Source: Hymenobacter plasmatis (GTDB lineage: Bacteria > Bacteroidota > Bacteroidia > Cytophagales > Hymenobacteraceae). From it: 64,000 bases of DNA. How positions within the stretch are numbered: position 1 is the first letter of the stretch; each line of letters opens with the position of its first letter. The notes beneath the pieces are model-generated. The model was not told where the DNA came from and made no database searches. It worked only from the letters and a program-made list of their open reading frames with translations. The stretch covers positions 124,001 to 188,000 of the forward strand of contig NZ_JAJFAW010000005.1 of the NCBI RefSeq assembly GCF_020711255.1. The letters run 5' to 3'. The position numbers and the translations under genes are program-made. Below are positions 43,694 through 51,721 of this stretch, piece by piece.

Positions 43694-44437
43694 CTACCAG
43701 CCGCTGGCCAGCACGTCGGCGATGTGCAGGCATTTCAGGGGGAGCTTTTCTTTCTTGATGTACGCCTCCAGATGCATCAGGCAGCTCACGTCGGTGCTCA
43801 CGATGAAGTCGGCGCCGGTGTCGAGTGCGTGCTCCACTTTTTGCTGGGCCATTGCCACCGAAATGGCTTCGAACTTCACCGCAAAGGTGCCCCCGAAACC
43901 GCAGCAGGTGGTGTTTTCGGCCATCTCCACTCGTTCCAGCCCGGCCACATTGTCCAGCAGCAGGCGCGGGGCCGCCCGGATGCCACACTCCCGCAACGCG
44001 GAGCAGGAATCGTGGTAAGTGTACTTGCCCGCCAGCCGGGCGCCCGGAATCGCGCTGATGCCCAGCACATCCACCAGAAACTCGGTCAGCTCGTAGGTGC
44101 GGCCCTGCACGGCCTGGCAGCTGGCCAGGGCCTGGGTGTCTGCGAATAAGTCGGTGTAGCTGTTGCGCACCATGCCCACGCACGACGCCGAAGGGCTCAC
44201 GACGTAGCGCGGATTGGCTGCTTCCGGTGCCGCAAAATCCTGAAGAAATTTCTCGGCCACGGCCCGGCTTTGGGGCTTGTAGCCGGCGTTGTAGGCCGGC
44301 TGGCCACAGCAGGTTTGGTCGGGGTTGTAATTGACCTGCACACCCACCCGCTCCAGCACTTTCACCATGTTCATGGCGGTAGCAGGGTAGAGCTGGTCGA
44401 CGAAGCAAGGAATGAAAATATCGGCGGTAGCAAGCAT
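43694..44437 (-). CDS. LutA/GlcF-like Fe-S oxidoreductase subunit (two CCG domains)
   Basis: The protein has two cysteine-rich CCG domains: CFVDQL...TCCGQPAYN and SCSAL...TCCGFGGTF, each ending in CCGxP/CCGxG. The 247-residue length and motif order match LutA (YkgE), which with LutB and LutC oxidises L-lactate to pyruvate in other bacteria. LutB and LutC are not beside it. It directly follows the HMG-CoA-lyase-like gene with 10 bases between, so the two are one operon. A substrate different from lactate is possible. Confidence 0.85.
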   Translation of the reverse strand: MLATADIFIPCFVDQLYPATAMNMVKVLERVGVQVNYNPDQTCCGQPAYNAGYKPQSRAVAEKFLQDFAAPEAANPRYVVSPSASCVGMVRNSYTDLFADTQALASCQAVQGRTYELTEFLVDVLGISAIPGARLAGKYTYHDSCSALRECGIRAAPRLLLDNVAGLERVEMAENTTCCGFGGTFAVKFEAISVAMAQQKVEHALDTGADFIVSTDVSCLMHLEAYIKKEKLPLKCLHIADVLASGW

Positions 44438-44447
44438 CGGCTATAGG

Positions 44448-45299
44448 TTAATGAAAAGCAAAGACGCCCGTAGCCGCCGCCCGGGCCTGGGCAAAGGCCG
44501 CTAAGTCCAAGCCTGAATCGAGCCCGTTTTCCGCCAGGAAAGCCAGCAGGTTTTCGGTGGCCATGTTGCCGGTGAGCTCGTCGGCAGCCATGGGGCAGCC
44601 GCCAAAGCCGCCAATGGCGCCATCGAAGCGCCGGCAGCCGGCTTGGTAGGCGGCGCTTACTTTCTCGTGCCAGGTAGTAGGGGTAGTGTGCAGGTGAGCC
44701 CCAAACTCAATAGCAGGAAACGCAGGAATCAGGGCTGAGAACAACGGCGCAATGGTGGCCGCCGTGGAGGCGCCGATGGTGTCGGACAAAGCCACAATGT
44801 GAATGCCCAGGGACGCCAGCTGCTGAGTGAAGTCCGTTACGATTTCTGGACTCCAGGCATCGCCGTAGGGGTTGCCAAATCCCATCGACAGGTAGGTGAC
44901 GAGGGTTTTGCCGGTGCGCTCACACAGCTCGTGCATGGTGGCCACGTCGGCCAGGGCTTCGGCGGTGGTTTGGTTGGTGTTGCGCCGCTGGAAGGTTTCG
45001 GAGACGGAAAGTGGAAAGCCCAGGTAGCTGATTTCCGGGTGTTGGGCGGCGGTTTCAGCGCCGCGCAGGTTGGCCACAATGGCCAGCAGCTTGGTTTTGG
45101 TGGCGCTCAGGTCCAGCCCCGCTAGCACTTCTGCCGTGTCGCGCAGCTGCGGAATGGCTTTGGGAGACACGAAAGAGCCAAAATCCAGGGTATCGAAGCC
45201 GACCTTAAGCAGCGTATTGAGGTAGGCAGTTTTGGTGGCAGTCGGAATGAAATCGGGCAGGCCTTGCATGGCGTCGCGCGGGCATTCGATGAGCTTCAT
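44448..45299 (-). CDS. HMG-CoA lyase-like aldolase (HMGL/DRE-TIM family)
   Basis: HMGL-like proteins cleave 3-hydroxy-3-methylglutaryl-CoA or related substrates. The pattern fits: ECPRDAMQG opening (the DRE-TIM start, with RD near residue 8), GFDTLDFGSFVSPKAIPQ, HLHTTPTTW (metal-binding His pair) and GCRRFDGAIGGFGGCPMA near the C-terminal cysteine loop. Its 283 residues are normal. It is cytoplasmic, co-transcribed with the LutA-like gene, so the pair may work in one catabolic step, possibly leucine or a related branched-chain route. That link is an inference. A promoter box TACCTTTA lies 29 bases upstream. Confidence 0.87.
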   Translation of the reverse strand: MKLIECPRDAMQGLPDFIPTATKTAYLNTLLKVGFDTLDFGSFVSPKAIPQLRDTAEVLAGLDLSATKTKLLAIVANLRGAETAAQHPEISYLGFPLSVSETFQRRNTNQTTAEALADVATMHELCERTGKTLVTYLSMGFGNPYGDAWSPEIVTDFTQQLASLGIHIVALSDTIGASTAATIAPLFSALIPAFPAIEFGAHLHTTPTTWHEKVSAAYQAGCRRFDGAIGGFGGCPMAADELTGNMATENLLAFLAENGLDSGLDLAAFAQARAAATGVFAFH

Positions 45300-45327
45300 A
45301 GAGCAGGGGTGAGGCGGGAATGGAGCG

Positions 45328-45335
45328 TAAAGGTA
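45328..45335 (-). promoter_or_regulatory. -7 box TACCTTTA for the HMGL-LutA operon
   Basis: On the minus strand TACCTTTA, one mismatch from TAnnTTTG, about 29 bases before the ATG of the HMG-CoA-lyase-like gene. Confidence 0.45.
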
Positions 45336-45432
45336 GCAGGCCGGCCCAGGCCCGGAAGTGCTGCCCCGGCCCAGGGTGGGCTAGGCCCGGCCCGCACCCG
45401 AACTACCCGACGGAAGCCGTTGTTTAACGCGC

Positions 45433-46818
45433 ATGTTATTAATGACGGATGCTTCTATTAAGCGGCCCGCGAATCGGCCGCTGGCAGGACTGCTGTGGCC
45501 CTTTTTCTTCGGAGTAATCCTGTTGCTGAGCGGCTGTAGCAAGCAGCAGACTTTGCAGGCCATATTCCAAAAGGCGACCCCGCACGAGGCGTATGCCCGG
45601 CAACTGCACCAGTCCGGCCTCGACCGCCGGCCCGCGGGCCGCGCCTGGCTTGCGGCGGCCGAGCAGGCGCTGCGCGATTCGCTGGTGGTCACGCTGCCAT
45701 TCACCGAGACGGGTTATTTCCGGCCCGAGCGGCCCACAGCGGCCAGCTACCGCTATGCCGTGCGCGCCGGCGAGCAGGTCCACGTAAGCCTGTCGCTGCC
45801 CACCGGGGCGGCAGTCCGTGTATTTCTGGATGCTTTTGAAGTGGTGCCCGGCCGGGCCCCGGTACCCCTGGCCAGCGCCGATACGTTGGTGCTGGATTTC
45901 CGGTACTTGGCCGAAGCCGACGGGCAGCACCTGTTGCGGGTACAGCCCGAGCTGCTGGCCGCCGGGCGCTACACCCTGCGCGTGGCCCGCGAGCCAAGTT
46001 TGGGCGTGTTTCCGGTACAGGGCCGCACCGATGCGGCCGTGGGCAGCTTCTGGGGCGCTCCGCGCGAAGCCGGCGCGCGCTCACACGAGGGCATCGATAT
46101 TTTTGCCGCACGCGGCACCCCGGCTGTAGCCGCCACCGCGGGGTTCATCACCCGCACCGGCGAAACGCCCATCGGCGGGCGGGTGGTGTGGCTGGCCGAC
46201 GCTGCGCACGGCAACCACCTGTATTACGCGCACTTAGATAAGCAGCTGGTGACGGTGGGCCAGCACGTGCGGGCCGGCGATACTCTGGGCCTGGTGGGCA
46301 ATACCGGCAACGCCCGCAGCACTGTGCCCCACCTGCACTTTGGCATTTACCGCAGCGGCCGCGGGGCCGTTGACCCCTTTCCGTTTGTGCACCATCCCGC
46401 CCCGGTGGCGGCGCTGCCCAGCGGCCCCGACCAGCGCGGCGAATTCGTGCGGATGCGGGCGGCGGCCGTGCTGCGGACCTCGGTGGGCAAGGAGAAAATC
46501 GAGCACTTGCAAGCTGCCGCCCGGCTGCCCAAGCAGTTGCCGCTGCTGGTGATAGGCCAGCAGGGTACCGACCTGCGGGTGCAAACCCCGGGCGGTCAAA
46601 TCGGCTATGTGGGGGTGCATGCCGTGGTAGGAGCAGCGGCCACCCCGCTGCGGCGCCTGGTGCTGCCCACGGCTACGGAGCTGCTTTTACAACCAACTAA
46701 GACGGCCCCGGCCGGGGGAGCCCTGGCGCCCCAAACGCCCGTGGAGGTGCTGGGCCAGCAAGACCACTACAGCCTGCTGCGCGGCCCACAGGGCGAAACG
46801 GGTTGGGCTATTTTATAA
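45433..46818 (+). CDS. M23 family metallopeptidase (LytM-like), lipoprotein
   Basis: A hydrophobic stretch with lipobox LLLSGC (Cys about residue 35) is followed by a long N-terminal beta-rich region (residues ~90-190). The M23 domain shows SHEGIDIFAARGTPA (His/Asp zinc ligands), GRVVWLADAAHGNHLYYAHLD and PHLHFGIYR (catalytic HxH). The C-terminus (YSLLRGPQGETGWAIL) resembles an SH3-like domain. The length is 461 residues. It should cleave peptidoglycan cross-links or act as an adaptor. The start ATG at 45433 or 45442 cannot be distinguished. Confidence 0.88.
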   Translation: MLLMTDASIKRPANRPLAGLLWPFFFGVILLLSGCSKQQTLQAIFQKATPHEAYARQLHQSGLDRRPAGRAWLAAAEQALRDSLVVTLPFTETGYFRPERPTAASYRYAVRAGEQVHVSLSLPTGAAVRVFLDAFEVVPGRAPVPLASADTLVLDFRYLAEADGQHLLRVQPELLAAGRYTLRVAREPSLGVFPVQGRTDAAVGSFWGAPREAGARSHEGIDIFAARGTPAVAATAGFITRTGETPIGGRVVWLADAAHGNHLYYAHLDKQLVTVGQHVRAGDTLGLVGNTGNARSTVPHLHFGIYRSGRGAVDPFPFVHHPAPVAALPSGPDQRGEFVRMRAAAVLRTSVGKEKIEHLQAAARLPKQLPLLVIGQQGTDLRVQTPGGQIGYVGVHAVVGAAATPLRRLVLPTATELLLQPTKTAPAGGALAPQTPVEVLGQQDHYSLLRGPQGETGWAIL

Positions 46819-46836
46819 CTCGAGCCCCGGCAAATG

Positions 46837-47652
46837 CTAGTGCTTGGCCAGCACCCGCGATTGCAGTAGCTTGCCTTTCTTATCGTAGTACTCGGTCTTG
46901 ATGATGCCCACAGCGGGGTCGTAGTAGTCGATTTCCCGGCCCGCATTTTTTAGGACGAGGTCGGCACGGGCAGCGGTGGCCAGCTCGCGCTCACTCTCCA
47001 CCATGTAGCAGCTGAACGTGCCGGCAGGCACCGTGACGGGAATGCGCCCGGCCACGAGCTTGCGTTTGAGCACCGTGGTCTTCACCTTGGCAATGGCCAC
47101 CGAAGGGCTGCTCACCTGCACCAGGGCGCCGCCGTCGGCCAAGGCGCTACCGGGCGCCGGCTGGTTGGGCCAAGCCAACGGCGTGCCTTGGTAGGTCATC
47201 CGCCGGTCGCGGAAAGACTTGAGGCCTTCGTAATTGATTTCCCGCAAGCCATCGGTAAACGTGGTGTCGTTGCGGCAAAAGAAGGTGAGGTCCTGTTGGG
47301 CCAGCACTAGGTTGGTGGGGTCGTAAAGGCCGCTTTTCAGCCGAACACTGGTGGTTACTACCGCTTTATTCTTTTTGCGGGCAACGGAGTCGGTGCTGAT
47401 TTTAACAACCCGGTAGCGCACAGCACCGATGGATTTGCCTTTGTTGTTCAGAATTTGGTACTCCAGGTTCTGGCCCTCATGCAAGCCAAAGGGGTGGGCG
47501 CAGGAGGCTGGGCTTGCTTCAAAAGCTAGCTCAGAAACTGCTTCCGGCCGTGGTGGGAGCATGGAGTCGGTAAGGGACTGGGCGCGGCCGGAGCCCGAAA
47601 GCAAAAGCAGGAAAGCGGCCGCATGACCAGAACAGGAGCGCGAAGCGAACAT
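46837..47652 (-). CDS. DUF3108 domain periplasmic protein
   Basis: Signal peptide (AAFLLLLSGSGRAQS), then the DUF3108 pattern: NLEYQILNNKGKSIGAVRYRV, SGLYDPTNLVLAQQDLTFFCRNDTTF, TVPAGTFSCYMVES and a C-terminal VGIIKTEYYDKKGKL. It is 271 residues. DUF3108 proteins are periplasmic beta-sandwich proteins with no known activity. It is convergent with the M23 peptidase gene (18 bases apart). A minus-strand TACATTTG -7 box lies 27 bases upstream, next to an AGCTCAA word. Confidence 0.85.
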   Translation of the reverse strand: MFASRSCSGHAAAFLLLLSGSGRAQSLTDSMLPPRPEAVSELAFEASPASCAHPFGLHEGQNLEYQILNNKGKSIGAVRYRVVKISTDSVARKKNKAVVTTSVRLKSGLYDPTNLVLAQQDLTFFCRNDTTFTDGLREINYEGLKSFRDRRMTYQGTPLAWPNQPAPGSALADGGALVQVSSPSVAIAKVKTTVLKRKLVAGRIPVTVPAGTFSCYMVESERELATAARADLVLKNAGREIDYYDPAVGIIKTEYYDKKGKLLQSRVLAKH

Positions 47653-47678
47653 TGGGTTGAGCTAAAAGGCAATGGGTA

Positions 47679-47686
47679 CAAATGTA
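47679..47686 (-). promoter_or_regulatory. -7 box TACATTTG for the DUF3108 gene
   Basis: Minus strand TACATTTG is an exact TAnnTTTG match, with TTG at 47703-47705 upstream (spacing 16). Start ATG at 47652. Confidence 0.55.
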
Positions 47687-47732
47687 CGCGGCCGGCAGGG
47701 GGCAAGGATGCCCCACAACCCGGGCCGTTTCG

Positions 47733-47762
47733 TTGCGTTAGCAGGTGCATGGTCGTACTTTG
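47733..47762 (+). promoter_or_regulatory. Promoter TTG-N20-TACTTTG for the 47827/48071 pair
   Basis: TTG at 47733-47735 and TACTTTG at 47756-47762, 20 bases apart, fit the Bacteroidetes -33/-7 layout. The ATG at 47827 follows 64 bases later. Confidence 0.5.
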
Positions 47763-47826
47763 CGGCCAATCGGGGCAGGCGCTTTGCCCCATTTTGCCCC
47801 TTTCACCACCTAACCCACCTGCTAAC

Positions 47827-48078
47827 ATGGCCGATTCTTCCTCATCTAATTGGGCCGACATGGCCGCCTCCCTGCTCGGCAAGCTTTCGGGCGGCGTGGA
47901 GCTCAGCTGCGCGTTCGACCAAATGGAGCTGCAAGTGCCAAACCCCCAAAACCCCAACGCCCCGGCCGCCACCTGGAAGCTCAACGGCTCGCTCCGCATC
48001 CGCACCCGCGGCGACCAGCCGGCCGGCACCACGGCTGCCCCCCAGCTGCCATCCAGTCCCGCCGAAGCCGGTGCCTAG
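47827..48078 (+). CDS. Small soluble protein (first of an overlapping pair)
   Basis: The 83-residue protein (MADSSSSNWADMAASLLGKL at the start) has no signal peptide. It includes a strand pattern SGGVELSCAFDQMELQVPNP and ends in a Pro/Ala/Thr-rich tail. The stop TAG is inside the GTG start region of the next ORF (GTGCCTAG). I do not recognise the family. Possible readings are a translationally coupled two-gene unit, or one gene split by a frameshift. Confidence 0.6.
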   Translation: MADSSSSNWADMAASLLGKLSGGVELSCAFDQMELQVPNPQNPNAPAATWKLNGSLRIRTRGDQPAGTTAAPQLPSSPAEAGA

Positions 48079-48409
48079 TACCCTCGAAATTGAGGCCCAG
48101 CTCGTCATCAACTGGAATGGCCACGCCCTGCAGCTCGCCGCTGCCGGCACCTACCTCATCCTCAATATTCCCAGCCAGCAGGTGCTCGACCTGCTTACGG
48201 CGGCCCCGCCAACGCCCCCCGGCGTGCCCAAGCCGCCCAAGCCCCCCGGCCCCGACCCCATGCAGCAAATCAATGACTTAGCCCGTCAATTGGGCTGGGT
48301 CTTGGATTTGCGGGTGGGCGGCAAAACCTACGTCACCTTCGGCGTGCAGCGCACCCCCAAAATCACGCTCAACGCCGTATTGGGCAAAATCGGCTCGTTC
48401 TTTCGGTAG
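48071..48409 (+). CDS. Small soluble protein (second of an overlapping pair)
   Basis: From the GTG at 48071 (overlapping the previous stop by 8 bases) the product has 112 residues: LEIEAQLVINWNGHALQLAA, a Pro-rich linker (PGVPKPPKPPGPDP) and a C-terminal strand pattern (VTFGVQRTPKITLNAVLGKI). No signal peptide. Upstream of the GTG the same frame is not coding-like. The two products may form a complex, or this is the continuation of a frameshifted gene. Function is unknown. Confidence 0.6.
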   Translation: MPSTLEIEAQLVINWNGHALQLAAAGTYLILNIPSQQVLDLLTAAPPTPPGVPKPPKPPGPDPMQQINDLARQLGWVLDLRVGGKTYVTFGVQRTPKITLNAVLGKIGSFFR

Positions 48410-48436
48410 CACCGTCCCGGCGCAAATCGTGGTGGT

Positions 48437-48466
48437 TTTGCAACTAATTCCAGTTCGATTAGTTTG
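48437..48466 (+). promoter_or_regulatory. Promoter TTTG-N18-TAGTTTG for the oxidase subunit III-like gene
   Basis: TTTG at 48437-48440 and TAGTTTG at 48460-48466, about 19 bases apart, precede the ATG at 48493. This is one of the clearest -33/-7 pairs in the window. Confidence 0.6.
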
Positions 48467-48492
48467 GAAAGGAACACCCCTTTCCCACCCCG

Positions 48493-49146
48493 ATGAACTC
48501 CGAACACGAACACGAAAACCAGGTAGGGGCCCGTCGGCGTTCGTCGCCGTTTGGCCGCATCGAGCGCATGCCGCCGCTGCTGGTGGTGCTCTACCTGGTG
48601 ATTCTGGCCATCACCATCATGTTTGTGATGCTGGTGACGGCGTATGTTACCACGCGGCTGCGGAGCGGGGTGCCCACGGGCTTGCACGCCTTGCCGCGGT
48701 ATTTCTCGCTGAGCACCATCGTGCTGCTGCTCAGTAGCTACACCATGGCGCAGGCCCCGCGGCTGTACGCCGACGACGACCTGAGCAGCCTGGCCCGCTG
48801 CCTGGGCGCTACGCTGCTGCTGGGCTGCGTGTTTGCCGGGCTGCAGGTGCTGGGCTGGCGCGAGCTGATGACTACCGGCGTGCCCTTCCAAGGCGATGCC
48901 AGCAGTAGCAGCGGCCAGTTCATTTATCTGATATCGGCCCTGCACGTGGCCCACTTGCTGGGCGGCATGCTGTTTTTGCTGGCCCTGCTGCTGCGTGTGG
49001 TGCACGCCGACCGCGACGCGGTGCGGACGCTGGTCTTCATTCGCAACCCCTACCACCGCCGCCAGTTGGGCATGCTGGGCACCTACTGGCATTTCATCGA
49101 TGTGCTGTGGGTTGCGTTGTTTGCCGTGTTTCTATTTCTCTTTTGA
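48493..49146 (+). CDS. Cytochrome c oxidase subunit III-like membrane protein
   Basis: The 217-residue protein has five transmembrane helices. Its pattern, including LISALHVAHLLGGMLFLLALLL and the end LGTYWHFIDVLWVALFAVFL, matches haem-copper oxidase subunit III (WHFIDVLW motif). No subunit I or II gene is nearby, so this is an orphan subunit III, which might associate with an oxidase encoded elsewhere. A canonical promoter lies upstream and a terminator follows. Confidence 0.85.
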   Translation: MNSEHEHENQVGARRRSSPFGRIERMPPLLVVLYLVILAITIMFVMLVTAYVTTRLRSGVPTGLHALPRYFSLSTIVLLLSSYTMAQAPRLYADDDLSSLARCLGATLLLGCVFAGLQVLGWRELMTTGVPFQGDASSSSGQFIYLISALHVAHLLGGMLFLLALLLRVVHADRDAVRTLVFIRNPYHRRQLGMLGTYWHFIDVLWVALFAVFLFLF

Positions 49147-49180
49147 GTGGATAAACTATTCAAATTGAGCTAAATAACGA

Positions 49181-49211
49181 GAGCCGCTAAAGTGATTTAG
49201 CGGCTCTTTTT
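49181..49211 (+). terminator. Terminator after the oxidase subunit III-like gene
   Basis: GAGCCGCTAAA pairs with TTTAGCGGCTC around loop GTGA, followed by TTTTT. Confidence 0.93.
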
Positions 49212-49244
49212 GTGGCAGCTGTGGAGTGCCGAATGGCAAGTTGG

Positions 49245-51512
49245 CTACCGAATTACCTCAAGCCAACCCCGGTATTTGCGGCCGTCGGTGTAGGACACGA
49301 AGTAGTAATACAGCCCCCCGTTGCCCTGGCCCGGCCAGCGAAACTCCCGGTCCTGCGATTCAAAAACCTGCTGGCCCCACCGGCTGAAAATCTTGATGTT
49401 GGCAAACTGCGCGTCGCAAAAGTTCGGCGGCAGGTCGGGCAGCCGGAACTCATCGTTTTGCCCGTCGCGGTTGGGGGTGATGACGTTGTAGAGCTTCACG
49501 GCCAGCGAGTCGGGGCTTTTTACCTGAAGGCGGACGCGTTGCACCTGGGGCAGGGGCTTGCAGGTGGCATCCACGAGCTGAAACGTGACGGTGAGCTCAC
49601 GGTGCAGGTTGGCGGCGGCGCAGCTCACGTCCCAGCTAAAGGTGCCATTGGCCACGCCCGTACCGTTGAAGGCCTGGAACCGCATGCCCGCGGCAGCCAG
49701 GTCGAAGCCTTCTTTGCCATCGTTGGAGGTGCCGCTGGCTGTCAGCGTCAGGCCGTCGCGGTCTACATCGGTGCCCATGAAAGTGGCAGTATATAAGTGG
49801 CCGAGGGGCAGCACCAGCAGCGGGATTTCCGACCCCTTGGGCACCGGAAGGCTCGAAGCCAACACGGGCGCGTGGTTGGCATAGCTCACCACCACTGGCA
49901 CCGAGATGGTGGCGATGTCGCGCGTGCTGCACGGCGACGTAGCGGCCGCAAACTGGAAGGTGAAGATGGAATCGGGCCCCACAGCCCGGCAATCGACGCG
50001 CCAGTTGAAGCGGCCGCGCTGCTGGTTGCCGGTGGTGCCCTGCGAGAGCGTGGCCCCCAGCGCACCGGGGCTGAAGCCTTGACCGGTCATTTCCAGCAGC
50101 ACGGGGTCATTGTCGAGGTCGGTGCCGGTCACGTCGAAGGCTACCAGGTCGCCCACGCGCACACGCAGGGGCAGGGCGGGGCCCGCAGTGGCAGCGATGG
50201 TGGGTGGGGCATTGCCCGGCGGAACGGCGGTGAAAGCCACGCGCACTGTATCGCGCTTGGGCAGGCTGCAGCCATCATCGCCCACTACCACGTCCAGCAA
50301 AAAGACCCCGCCGCGGGTGTTCATGCATTCGGGAAAGCAGAGCGTGGCCGTGAGCGTATCCGGCGCGCCCGCGGTGCGAACAGCGCCGCTGCTGGCCGAC
50401 GTAAAAGTGGGTAGCAGCCCCGAGAAATTAACCGGGCTCAATGATAAGGTCAGCCGTGAATTGGGGTCGGGGTCGGTGAAGCGCACCCGAACGCAGCGGT
50501 TGCCACTTGGCACAAAATGGAGGGTGTCGCGGCCGGGCCGGTAGGTGGCGGAACTGGTGGGAGCGGGCAGTAGCCGAAGGCTGGGCTTGATGTTCACGGC
50601 GCAGTTCAGCACCATGAGCTGGAAGTCGCGGCGCGATTCCCCGATTTTCTCGCCCCGCCGGTATTCGGCACAGCGCACCCCAAACACGAAGAGGCCCAAC
50701 GACGTGGGCCGCACGGTGAGCCGTCCCGAGTTCCGGCCGATTTCGAGGGTGGGAGCGCCCGGTATCTGGTTGAGGGTGCTCAGGCCCGGGTTCCACTTGA
50801 TGAGGGCATACGGGGCCGCTTCGGCTGCGGCGGGCTTGGGCACGGTGGCGTTGGCGTGGCCGTTGAGCGGCGTTACCAGGTCGTACACCAGGGAGTCGCC
50901 GTCGGCGTCCTGGCCGCCGAAGTCGTAGTAGAACAGTTCGTTGCGGCAAGCGTAGTCGGCCAGTGCTGGAAAGATGCGCGGCGTCGAGTCGTAGAAGGCT
51001 TTGCCGCCCCGCACCACGGCCGGAAACTCCAGGTAGAAGGTTTGGGCGGCGTTGTTGGGCGCCACAATGTTGCTGATGGAGTAGTTGCGGCAGCAGCGCT
51101 CCACGGCTACATAGTACCCTTGCGGACTGTTGTAAGTATCGGCCGCGAGCGTGATAAGCTTGCTGTAAACCAGCTTGCGGGTGCTGAGCGTGGGCTGGGC
51201 ACACGCCGGATTGGTGTAGTTGACGAAGGTGTTGCTGCTGAGCGGCAGCACCACGTTGGTCATGCGGTTGTTGGTGCTTTTCTCAAAAATGCTGGCCGTC
51301 AGGTCGGCATCCAGCACGCTCACGTTGCCATTCACGGCATCGAAGTACAGGTTGAGCAGCAGCGTGTAGGAGTCGCCTGTGTTGTGCACCAGCTCCATTT
51401 CACCGCCCACAATGTGCGTGGCCCTTGCCGTCTCGCCAAATCCCAGCCAACTGCACCAAAACAGCAGGCAGGCAGCCCACGCCGGACCGGGCAAAGGAAG
51501 GCGAAAGGGCAT
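49245..51512 (-). CDS. Secreted protein with gliding-motility-type (T9SS type B) C-terminal domain
   Basis: Signal peptide (WAACLLFWCSWLGFGETARA), then a long region of beta-rich repeats (THIVGGEMELVHNTGDSYTL, DADGDSLVYDLVTP) that resemble the Ig-like/cadherin-type domains of gliding proteins, with SGVRF-like calcium-type loops. It ends in the type B sorting domain (YNVITPNRDGQNDEFRLPDL, IKIFSRWGQQVFES, GLYYYFVSYTDGRKYRGWLE). The length is 755 residues from the ATG at 51512. It is exported through the outer membrane by the type IX system and probably attached to the surface. The upstream region contains a TATATTTC box at 51551-51558 (minus strand). The gene is divergent from the M1 aminopeptidase. 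Confidence 0.88.
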   Translation of the reverse strand: MPFRLPLPGPAWAACLLFWCSWLGFGETARATHIVGGEMELVHNTGDSYTLLLNLYFDAVNGNVSVLDADLTASIFEKSTNNRMTNVVLPLSSNTFVNYTNPACAQPTLSTRKLVYSKLITLAADTYNSPQGYYVAVERCCRNYSISNIVAPNNAAQTFYLEFPAVVRGGKAFYDSTPRIFPALADYACRNELFYYDFGGQDADGDSLVYDLVTPLNGHANATVPKPAAAEAAPYALIKWNPGLSTLNQIPGAPTLEIGRNSGRLTVRPTSLGLFVFGVRCAEYRRGEKIGESRRDFQLMVLNCAVNIKPSLRLLPAPTSSATYRPGRDTLHFVPSGNRCVRVRFTDPDPNSRLTLSLSPVNFSGLLPTFTSASSGAVRTAGAPDTLTATLCFPECMNTRGGVFLLDVVVGDDGCSLPKRDTVRVAFTAVPPGNAPPTIAATAGPALPLRVRVGDLVAFDVTGTDLDNDPVLLEMTGQGFSPGALGATLSQGTTGNQQRGRFNWRVDCRAVGPDSIFTFQFAAATSPCSTRDIATISVPVVVSYANHAPVLASSLPVPKGSEIPLLVLPLGHLYTATFMGTDVDRDGLTLTASGTSNDGKEGFDLAAAGMRFQAFNGTGVANGTFSWDVSCAAANLHRELTVTFQLVDATCKPLPQVQRVRLQVKSPDSLAVKLYNVITPNRDGQNDEFRLPDLPPNFCDAQFANIKIFSRWGQQVFESQDREFRWPGQGNGGLYYYFVSYTDGRKYRGWLEVIR

Positions 51513-51721
51513 TAGTTTGAGAAATAAGCGTACTAAATCCGGATTGAGCCGAAATATACGGCCGCATAAGTCAACTTCTGGCCGGGGCACCGCGTTTCGC
51601 AGGCATAGCGAATTTACCCGTCCGTAAGCTGGTTTTAGGGGTGTGCTGCCATACCTTAGGTGCCCGAAAGATGGTGGCTCTACCAGCCGGTATGGCACTA
51701 TTTTCTTCCTTCTGCTATCCT

